64,000 bases of DNA, taken from Pteria penguin. Lineage: Eukaryota; Mollusca; Bivalvia; Pterioida; Pteriidae. The translations under genes were made by a program, and so were the position numbers. The notes beneath the pieces are model-generated. The model was not told where the DNA came from. It did not search any database and worked only from the letters and a program-made list of their open reading frames with translations. The stretch covers positions 26,988,534 through 27,052,533 of the forward strand of contig CM068587.1 in assembly GCA_035048485.1 (NCBI GenBank). Reading direction: 5' to 3'. Of the stretch, positions 32,574 through 43,800 are shown in pieces; positions within the stretch are counted from its first letter, which is position 1, and the number at the start of each line of letters is the position of its first letter.

Positions 32574-33640
32574 ACATCGTTTCTATGATATGTTTGTTTC
32601 ATCTCTTTGTAGGTGAAGTGGTTGTTGCATTGTTGATTTGCTTGGGTCATGCATAATTCTTTTATACAAGTCTTCATATCTTTTAAAATAACTTGATAGA
32701 ATTGATATAGATGTGATTTGATCCAATGTACCTGTACATTGCTTTAGGTCAAGGTTGTCTTCATAAATTATTTTAAAGCATCACTTTTAGAAGTGCATTT
32801 GTCCACAGTTTACTTACCGGTAATTACTGAAAGGATTTAAGACAGGTCTATTTGTAAAATTGATAGGAAACGTAATGGTATCAACACAGCTTTTGTTCAG
32901 CTGTCTGTTTTACATGTATGACAAGATTTATTATAAGTGTACATATGTCAAATTAGAAGTTTGGTAATATAAATAGATATATGTATTTCCCATTTGGAAT
33001 GCACTGTGAGATTTGTTAAACTCTACTTTCTGTTTCTGTAGTTTTAATGAATGACAGTTTGTGACTCAGGATTTCATAAAGTACCTGTTTAATCATCTGA
33101 CAAAGGGAGTATACATACCAATGAAACTGATCCTTGTTAACAACCACATAACAGGCAAACAAAGCTGTATAATAATATTTACAGACTCTTTATGCTTGAT
33201 TTGCTTTTGTTTGATATAATTAAATTATTTCTTAATTGCTGGTATAACATCCATATCATATGCAGAGCAAAAGCAAAATTTTATCTATGTCTTTATAGAC
33301 CATATTGTTCGTTATACATACTTGGGGCTGCACATAAACAAGATTCTTATTTGGAAGTGTAAATTTATTGAGCTTGGTTTGAATTATTTATTTTAAATAA
33401 TGAAAAAAGTTCTTGTTCTTGAAAAGAAAACTTCTTTACTTTATCATATATATAATTTTAAGAATGAAAAGAAATTACTAATAATATTTCTGTCAATCAA
33501 TGAAAATACAAGTATCCAAGGCACAGAGAAGATCTAATCTGCTTAGCGAATTAAAAGGATTATCCCATTGAGAATTATACAGTTTGTGCATCAGTTTTAC
33601 TGTTATTATGTTATGGCTTTGTCAGTCTGTCCATCAGTCT
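32574..33640 (+). other. Probable 3' UTR and flank of the CCDC167-like exon
   Basis: AT-rich sequence without open frames of note or transposon ends. It reads like long 3' UTR or intergenic DNA. The partner copy would lie outside the window. Confidence 0.4.
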
Positions 33641-33644
33641 GAGG

Positions 33645-34460
33645 TCATGAACTTAGAAATTTTCTAGGATTTTACCGTTTTCCAGACATTTTTCTGCAGT
33701 CGTTCAAGGTATTGGATTAAAACTTGGCATATAACTTTATACATGTATCAATGAGGGTCAATACCAGTTAGCATTTGGGTATGATTGTTGTGGTTTTGCC
33801 AGTGTTATGACCCTTGAACTTAGAAATTTTCAAGGATTTTACAGTTTTCCAGACTTTTTTTGCAGTACTTAAAGGTATTGAATTAAAATTTGGTACATGT
33901 ATATAACTTTATATCAACGAGGGTCAGTACCAGTTTGCATTTGTGTGTGATTGCTTTGGTTCTGCCCCAGTTTTAGCCCTTAAACTTAGAAATTTTCAAG
34001 AATTTTAGTTATCCTGACTTTTTTTGTGCAGTCTTTAAAAGTGTTGGATTATATAACTTTATATCAACAGGGGTCTGTACCAGTTCACATTTGGGCATGA
34101 TTGCTTTGGTTTTGCTAGTGTTATGACCCTTGAACTTAGAAATTTTCAAGGAAATTTTAGTTTTCCTGACTTTTTTCTGTAGGCCTTAAAGGTGTTGGAT
34201 TAAAACTTGGTTTATTTAGTTATATCAACGAGGGTCAGTACCAGTTCACATGTGTGTATGATTGCTTTGGATGTATTAAAGTTATGCCCCTTGAACTTAG
34301 AAATTTTCTAGGATTTTACAGTTTTCCGGACTTCTTTATGCAGTGTTTCATGGTATTGGATTGAAACTTGGCATATATATTTATATCAATGAGAGCCAGT
34401 AACAGTTCGCATTTTGGTATAATTGCTTTGAGCTATGCCTCTTGTTATTTGAGTCATCTT
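33645..34460. repeat. Approx. 160-bp tandem repeat, five units
   Basis: The phrase GAACTTAGAAATTTTC recurs at about 33650, 33817, 33983, 34134 and 34297, each followed by a TTTTCC-type word, GGATT-type and TATCAA-type words in order. Units are 80-90% alike. It is noncoding. Confidence 0.8.
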
Positions 34461-36280
34461 CTTTTATTTTGAGGTAATTTAAATATTTGTAGTACTCTAT
34501 TTTTCTATCCATGTGACGCCATATTTTATGGACCTTTTCCAGCAGTTTTTCTCAAGATATTGGATTTAAAACTTTATATTCATTCATATTGATCCCCTTC
34601 AAGCTAAGCGACGGGCGTATTATGCCACGCTAAGCATTGCTCTTGTTTTTTATCTATACATCATTTGACAGAAAAAATTATGACACTCAGTTCAGAAGAT
34701 GTAATTGATGGATACTAATATCCTTTATGAGTATAATGAAATACATCATGTGTAATATGATTGAAATGTAATAAAATAATGATATAAAGAAATGAGTTAT
34801 AATTACTTTGATTTCACTGAATCTTGTGCTGCACTGTAGGCCTAAACTAACTGGATTGTTTTTCATGGAAGAGACTATTATGTTTGTTATCCAGGGTGCA
34901 TTCATTTTTCTTATGGTATTTTGCCTGTCCATTTTCAATTATATTATTAAACCAAACTTTTTTCAAATTTATCAATTAATTATTGTTACTAGGAGTTGGA
35001 AAAAAATTACACAATCTGATAAGATAAAGAAAAATGTTTGATAGATACTTGGAATCAACATAATACTTTACAGTATCATGTACAATGTACATGTACTTCT
35101 TTGTTTGTCTTCCTGTCATTTTTATATCCGTTCATCTGTCAGTCAAGCACTCAACCTATCCATCCATAAATGAATAAACAAATGGGTTTTACATGGAGTT
35201 ACATTTCCTATTGTACCTTGAACTTGCTGAAATCAAAATCCTTTGGAACCATTGTAGGGATTTTAATTTAACTTGATAAGAATGAGGCATGCAAAGTCTG
35301 TGACTAATGTTAATTTTGGCAAAATTCATCAAGCAGGAGATCAAAAGTGAATCAATTTAATAAGACGGTTTTCCCCTTTGACAACTTAATCTTTAGACTG
35401 GATGCATAGATCAAAAGTGAATAAATCAGAATGACCTGGAAGGATGTATTTTTGGTGTTCTTTTTGGTTTCTTTTTTACCTTTCTAGGACGAATGTCCGT
35501 AGAGCTAATGCCAAAGCCCTAGCTAGTGTCTGTATCAGTGGCATATACAAAATCTTGAACCTTGTTTAGTTTACCTTAAAAATGTTTATATTTCACATGT
35601 ACATTCCTTCTGACAAGACCTTGCCATTTGTACCATCATTTTTTACCCCGCCACCTTGACCTTAAGATTTGACCTACTTTCCCATAACTCGTTAGCTACT
35701 GGGGGAGGGAGGGGGTGGGGTAGATTTCACAATTGTGTTCATTATTACCAGACCTTTCTATCTGTATCAAAATTTTTGACCCCGCAACCTTAAGCTTGAA
35801 TTAAGAAAACATTGAAAATGTATGCTTTCCCTCTGACAATGCTTCTCTGGCAAGCTATGTTGACTTTTGACAACTCTTGTCAAAATTAAACCTTAATTGC
35901 ACTATGGTTTTTTTTTCTTTTTTTTTTTTCAGAGATTATAAGAGGAATGGGTGCATTTTTGTACGAAATAATGGCCCTGCCTCAGGTGGACACCCTGTAG
36001 TGATCAGTTGGTCCGTTCGTCCTTAGATCTTTTTATGCATTCAACCAAGTTTCTTGTCCAGGCTGTATCTCTACTTTATATGAATAGTTCTTTGAATAAT
36101 ATTTAAAACTTCTCGCAATTCACAAGGGCATGCCATGACTTTTACCCAATATGATGTGTGCATTCTTTAAAATACAGTAGTAACTTAGTTTAAAGTGAAA
36201 TCCAGACTACATTTCTGCTATTTACAAATGGATCTTGATCAAAATCATAGAAATTATCACCTTTATCCCGAAGTTACGTC
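34461..36280. other. Intergenic AT-rich stretch
   Basis: No coding exon is supported. It contains two reverse copies of a GACCTT/GTCAAAAT-type bivalve dispersed repeat at 35590-35800 and a T-run with CAG at 35918-35931. From 36281 it is homologous to the window start. Confidence 0.5.
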
Positions 36281-37343
36281 ATGAAATTCATTCAAGGTTA
36301 TGTCTGCATTTTCAAGGACGCAGTAGTAACATGACCGAGAAGCGTTCAGGTGTATTTTTACCACATATGAATGGAACAAATACTAACATTGATTCAGTGA
36401 TATGGCTTTCACCAGAGACACAGACTACTTTCATGAAAGTAGTTCATGTCTTTGGCTATGACCGAAGGTCACACCTGCATTATCAAGTCCAAAGTAATAA
36501 CCAAGCTTAAAATTGTGTTGAGACTGTATATTTGCCATTTATGAATGGTTCTTATCTAGAATTCATGACTCTATGAATTCTTCATAAAGGCTCCATTAAC
36601 TTTAATCCAATGTCAAAATACAAGTAAGATCCACAAACAGCATTCGAGATTAGATATCAGGAAGTATAGCTTTACCCAACGAGTTGTGGATCATTGGAAC
36701 TCATTACCAGAGAAGTTTTAAAAGTAGACTCAATTCGTCATGGAATGTGTCTTTTAAATTTGAGCCAAGTTTTTATGGACCGGAAGCCACCAGTGGAAGA
36801 CAAAACCAATTAAGAAGAGTCGCAGAAGCAGTAGATGCTTAATAATGACTTCCTGAACAAGGTAAACGAGGTAAACAAAATAGTTACTTATTGGAGGTCA
36901 ATGATTTGGGGAAGGCGGCAACTGAAGCATGCACAAGCTTCTTGTGTTTACTATTTCATGTGGAATATAAGAATAAATAAAATCACTAAATGTGAATAGT
37001 CCAAGAACAAATCATTAAAAAAAACCCGAAGCTAGAACTATCGTTTTCCGTCAAAGTATTTATTGAACTCGAATTAACTTCTTATTTTCCCTGAAAATGA
37101 AGAAAACATGTAAATAAATAATCTCTGTGTCAATGAGACCATTATATTTTACTTTTCTTTTATAATTTTATGTCTTACGAAATGCTATTTTGAGAGTAAT
37201 ATGTAAGTATCAGAAAATAATTAGGATACAAGATTTTTCGCCCATTACAAAATGACCTCATGATCAGTTAGTATTGGATGGTACATACATTGTGGGTAAT
37301 GAAATAAAACACTGTGTAATCTTAATCCTTTTGAAAATAAAAA
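36281..37343. repeat. Copy of window bases 1-1037, including the LINE tail
   Basis: The first 520 bases differ from 1-520 at about one position. The LINE tail is at 36625-36841 and the candidate poly(A) signal of gene B at 37059-37064. Later intronic sequence of the same pair is only about 90-95% identical. Confidence 0.85.
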
Positions 37344-39825
37344 TTAAAAAAAAAAGATTACTTTGGGAAAACATCCAAAGTACGGGTCCCCGGAACATCC
37401 GCTGTTACAAACACATTTACCCAGTACACAGTGTGCCAGTAATCCGCAGTTACATCCTGGTTTGTAGAGAAATCACACTTTACAATAAACTGAAGAAATC
37501 ATGACATCTTGATAATAATGCTCTTTTGACATATTTTAAAACATTTCATTTATACATGTACTGTTTGGAAAGTTATAATACATCATATTTCAGGCGCGGA
37601 TCCAGCCGGGGAGGGGGGGGGCACGCACGTGCCCGTCGAAGAGGGCACCGTAGTCTATTTCAGGGCCTATTTTACTGCATTTCTGTCTTAAATTTCCAAA
37701 ATTTCGCTGGCTCGCTTCGCTCGCCAGTTATTCTCTCATGTTTCTTTAAATCTGCAGTTGAAAAAAAAATCGTTGACTCACTTTACTCTCGATCAGTTTC
37801 ATGTTAAATCTCCCCTGATCCCCGTTTATGATCCATAATATATTCCAGAGGGAAGCAAAATATAGGTGCAATCCAAATTAATATCCAGCGCACAAATCAT
37901 CGGCCACTTTGCCTCAGGCGAGTAAAATCGTATGGCTACTTGTACTTCGTGTGGCAAATGTTGCAAATGTTTGAAACTACGCGCTGTACAAGATCGATTT
38001 TACTTATCCATATAATTTTACTCAAATACGTCTTGTACAGCGTGTAGCTTCAGTACAATTTTTTGAAACGCTTGTACTGATGCTACGCGATGTACAAGAT
38101 GGATTTCACTGAATAGTTTACTTTCACAACGTATTTTGTATCTCCTAAAGTCTCAAATACAGGAGCTTCCCGTGGAGGGGGACTTTGCACCTTGTTCCCC
38201 CTACCAAGGATCTACCCTGCATCCACCGGGAACCTGTAGGCAGTCCCAAGACCCTTCACCGAGTTTTACGCCTCCTCCAACTGAAAATCTGGACCGCAAA
38301 AAAGAGCACCAGATTGCACTATTTTGCCTCATTTTTGCAAAATTTTCTCGGGTGAGGCCCCCCGAACCCCCACCTATGGGAGGGGCGGACCCTTCCCATA
38401 CCCTCCCCATTCGGCCCTTCGGGCCTCAATTGCGAGGTGCCCCCTGGCACATGAAGTTCTGGATCCGCCCCTGATATTTCGTTTTCTGTTTTGCGCTCGC
38501 GCATCTGTGTTTTACATATCTGAAATTCTAGAGTAACACAATATATAATAATAGTTTACAATAATAACATATCGAATTTAACCGATCAAAGCTGAATGTG
38601 TAATACATTTGTAAGACTTATATTCATCTCATAATACTTCTTACAAAATTCACTTACCTGTGGTAATTGGACTGATAGGTTCTGGACCTCCAATCAACGG
38701 ATATATGCTATGCACGTGAACATGTACATTTACCGGAGATGGAGAAGGAACGTGAACAACTGGTGGTGGCGGTTTGTTAATTACCACTTTATGATGGTGA
38801 TGGTGGTGGTGGTGGTGTACTTTTTTAACAGTAATGACCTGAGATAAAATACGAAAGTCACTGGAGTTATCTCGGAACAATAGATCACAGTGGCTATACA
38901 TAATATTAAATCATCTAGGCTTGTTGTTAGAACTGCTTTCTGATATTTCGAAATGTGAAAAAGGTTTCGGAAATGGAAATGAATTTTTGTCTCGTTTTGA
39001 TTTTGTTTTTTTTTTCATGAAAATCCTAATGTTTTGTGTTACTGATTAATAAAGTATGTAAGCAACATATAACAGTTAAAAACGGTATTGCCTGGAATAA
39101 AATATAATGTATATATATACTGTATTAGTGATTTATACTGATCTATTGTGAATCTTTTTATTACCTTGCGATAATAAGGTAGTCTGGCTTTATATTTTGC
39201 GTACCGAAATCTGGCTTGATATGCCTTGGCTACAGCAACACCATTATGATGATATCCAACTCTACCATAACCTAAATACAGGCATAAATTATACCATATA
39301 AAAATATTGTATATCCATATAAGTATGATAAATATGATATAATAAACCTAATGAAATGACGATTATCTACACTTGGTTTTACACTCAAAGAAAGATTCAG
39401 TGTTAAAATCATGTCGATATTCTCTTGTACCAAGTATGTATGTAATAGGAAGAAAACTCGCATGCATTAATGTATCGATATAACTAATATAAAAAAAACC
39501 AAACACTTAGTAATATAATTTATCAGTCCTCCTCGAAAGGAAAAGAAAACACATTTGACATATTTTTATGCCATCAATTGCTACACACGTGTATACATGT
39601 ATCGATGAAAGGGAAAAAGACATTTCGCTAAATTGTATGACAAAAGTCGTCAAGGACATGTGGGGCAACGAAGAATAAGCACACAATAGGATATCATAAA
39701 ATGCTCGATTGTAATACAGTTGTGGTATGGACTAAAGACAAACAATTAAAGTGAGTAAATTGGGGGATGGGGGAGGGGGGAGAGCAAGCATAAGATTTCT
39801 CAAGAGATTATAGAAAAACAAACGC

Positions 39826-39910
<85 letters not shown>

Positions 39911-39947
39911 TATATATATATATATCTATATATATATATATATATAC

Positions 39948-39995
<48 letters not shown>

Positions 39996-40826
39996 CAAAT
40001 AGATATCTGTGAAAAACCTGGGAGTACTATGGACCTTGGATCTCCGAAGAAATACCTGTAGAAAATAAAGACAACTTAGACAAACATATAAAGCACAAAG
40101 ACACTACAGTTAACAAGGCGCCCTATATTTCACTTATATTCCTTCCCCGTCTGGGACTCGAACCCACGACCTATGGTACCGAATCACCTAGCTGTCATGC
40201 ATCCGACCCTCTAACCGACTGAGCTACCCGAGCTCCACAAAAATGGAGCTTTAATAGCCAATCATTAGCTAATCGCATGCATGACAACACGGCCGCGGAA
40301 AGTGAAGGAATTTACCCAACGTAAACGCAGGCGGATCCCCTGAGAGGATACATCACTGAAAGAGAAATAAACATATAAAGCACAAATAGAATCAGTGAAA
40401 CACCTGGGAGTACTATGGACCCTGGATCTCCGAAGAAATACCTGTAGAAATAAAGACAAATTAGACAAACATATAAAGCACAAAGACACTACAGTTAACA
40501 AGGCACCCTATATTTCACTTATACCTCCTTTGTGCTTTGTGCTGTATATGTTTATTTCTCTTTCAGTGATGTATCCTCTCAGGGGATCCGCCTGCGTTTA
40601 CGTCGGGTAAATTCCTTCACTTTCCGCGGCCGTGTTGTCATGCATGCGATTAGCTAATGATTGGCTATTAAAGCTCCATTTTTGTGGAGCTCGGGTAGCT
40701 CAGTCGGTTAGAGGGTCGGATGCATGACAGCTAGGTGATTCGGTACCATAGGTCGTGGGTTCGAGTCCCAGACGGGGAACGAATATAAGTGAAATATAGG
40801 GTGCCTTGTTAACTGTAGTGTCTTTG

Positions 40827-40874
<48 letters not shown>

Positions 40875-43800
40875 GTGTGTGTGTTTGTGTGTTTGTATGT
40901 ATGTATGTATTTATTTATATATACAATTTAGGTTTGTCAGCGAGTACCCAGTTAACTGGTTAACCGTCGAACGAACCGAGTGTCGATTAGTAGACTTAGT
41001 ACTCGGGTACTCGGTAAAATATAAATTAAAAGAAAACGGAATGAAGCTGTTATCCTGCTGTGTTTGTTTGTTTGTTTCTTTGTCTTGTTTTTGTTGCGCG
41101 ACGGAACACTTCCCTCTATGAATGTTTTGACAAGTAATATATACACTGTCAGGTATTTCTTCAACCGCCGTGGGGAATAAATAAATATATACAGTATAGT
41201 TTATTTGCAAAGAACCATATGGTTTATATGCATAGATAAAGTACAAAATTCACAAATGACATACTGAGTGAACGTTCAAACAAAAGATTAGCAATTAACT
41301 GTTACACAGTAAATTAAAGATAATTAAATTGAAGAGGACAGACAATGAACTACCCATGCATATAAATGAATATATATATACACATGTATATACAAACATT
41401 ACTTAACCTGGGTGATCAAAACTAAATAGTAAACACATAATAGAAAACAACAATAGGCAAATCACACTCTCAGATCACTTATTTGAGAAGCTTGTTTCAG
41501 AAATCTCCCAAAGTTACATAATTGTTTTTTTGTTTTCAATCGAGAAAAGACTTACAATTTTAAACATGAGGGTCGAATCCAGTAATATGATTTAATATAT
41601 ACTCTTCGGATATCGGAGTACGCAGGACAAATAAGAATAAAGTGATACTCGTCCTTGACCGTGTCTAAGCAAAAAGGACAGACACGATTATTTCTATCTA
41701 CCCTGTTATATCTACCTTGTTCTATACAAAGTGAATGTGAAGATAATCTAAATTTAGACAGAAGCACAACTAAATCATCTGCAAGAGATTTATGAAGATA
41801 GTATTGAAGCGAGAACGAGTTGGTAAAGGAGCAACCATTTGATTTTTATGGGGGGGGGGGGGAAGACTTTGCCAAAAAAAAAAAGTCCGGTTCAAATTTT
41901 GGGGGAAAAATAATCATTACATGTTTTTAAAATACCAAACATACATTTTTTTTTACCTTGAATGGCAAGTATACTTTGAGTTTTATTGAATTTACCATTA
42001 AAATTCAATGTGACACCTAGATAGTTAAAAGAGGAGACAACGTCAATTTTCGAACCGTTAAAAAACCAGTTATCGTCCTTACCCAACTTTCCATTATTCC
42101 TGAAAACGACAATTTTGGTTTTTTCAGTATTTACAGAAATGTCCCATTCGGTACAATAACAGCTCAATTGATCAAGAATATGTTGTAGACCATAACGACT
42201 TTCAGATAACAAAACAGTATCGTCAGCATACATGAGTAAGAACATAGCAATATCTTGCAAATAAACTGGCTCACGGGAATTACGTATGAAACACGTTTCA
42301 AGATCGTTTATGTACAAAGAAAATAAAAATGGAGACAAGGCCTCGCCTTGCATCAAACCGTTTGTACAAGAGAACATTTCTGAAAGGTTGCTATTGTGAC
42401 GAACACAAGCTTTTACCTCAGCATATCACTGTTTAATGATAGTAAGTAGCTTCCCGGTGACACCACTACTAGCAAGCTTATAAAATAACTTGTATCTATT
42501 TACAGAGACGAACGCTTTGCGATAATCCCCAAAACAGCAATACAATTTCTTCTTAGGACTGAAAGACATAGAGACTAAAGACTGAAAAGCGAATATGGCA
42601 TCAGTTGTACCGAACCCGGGTTTGAAGCCGAACTGGGCATCAGTAATTATATTATTATCAGAAGACCACTTCAATAATCTATTATTAAGGACAGACGTAA
42701 AAATCTTTGCCAAGTCACTAATAATGGTGATCCCTCTATAATTATTGGTATTATTGATATCACCTTTTTTTGTAAAGTGGTAAAATTATACCTTCTTACC
42801 AACTAGAAGGAAAATATACAGTTAAAAAGTTTACAAAGCATTGGAGACAAGATGTCACAAAATTTAATAAAGTATTCATTCAGAAGATGATCAGTGCCTG
42901 TAGCTTTTCCAGCTTTCAAGCGCTTTATAACATATGATATTTCGTTATATATAGATTGTTTGTATCACTGAATATGTGCTCAACTTTAATTACCTTTACC
43001 CGCAGCTTATTTGTACATGTACTACACGAGGCTTGGGTTGTAAATACAGATGGTGTTATTTGAAACCAATTTGGAAAAAATGCCGTCTCAAATGTCAAAG
43101 GCTTGGAATTACTTCAGACGGACAGCCGATAGTAAAACCGGTTGTCCGTATTGACACGCCGTTATTTGGTTTTACCTGGCACATCAGTGTATTCGGAGAG
43201 AATCTTCTCAACAGCTGGACTTATCCTTATGAAACTACTCAATCGACTTTCATCCTCCTGTGTTGACAAAATTATTTTTCTGAACAAAAACAAACTTTCT
43301 GCGTAAGAAAGTTAAAAATGTGCTCCGTTTATCTGTCCTTGTTTGTGAACTTTTGACCTTCATGGCAATTTCCCTAGACGATTGCAACGTGTTAACTGGG
43401 AATTTATTACTGAACTGTTTGTATTTTTGATTTATATCACAAGTGAACGTCACTTAATAAATCAAATTTCATTTGCACTATATGATTTCCATTTGTCAGT
43501 TTGAATAATAGTGAAGAACATGATATGTGCAGCAGACGATGTTCCACTTGTTTATGATGTAGGGAGGCCATGTGAAAGACATAGGTTTATCATTATGAAG
43601 TGGGTCCCCTTACAGCGTACACAATAAGACAACGTCTATTGATACGAGTAACCGAGGACTCGATCAGAAAAAAAGTATCGATTAACCGGTTAGTGAAAAA
43701 CGTCCGGTTTGACAATTCAAAATGTAAAAACACGTATTTGAGGAGCAAAGTAATTACTAAAAAGAACCAATGTAAGGACAGAGCTGTGCATGAGGGGGTG

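Noticed and set aside
35918..36026. T-rich acceptor-like site with about 30 open codons
   Set aside because: A poly-T run plus CAG is common in this AT-rich DNA; the peptide is not recognised and no partner exon is visible.
36235..36510. 91-codon frame (duplicated at the window start) as a gene
   Set aside because: No domain, no splice-linked partner, and it precedes a LINE tail; probably repeat or flank sequence.
38136..38504. Overlapping Pro/Gly-rich frames on both strands
   Set aside because: They lie in the GC-rich half of the hAT-like element; such frames are compositional artefacts.
39808..39996. Tyr/Ile and Cys/Val repeat proteins (also 53433-53705)
   Set aside because: Direct translation of dinucleotide microsatellites.
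40688..40783. A tRNA gene
   Set aside because: A and B boxes are present, but spacing is long, the acceptor stem does not pair and an inverted copy lies next to it; a tRNA-derived repeat is more likely.
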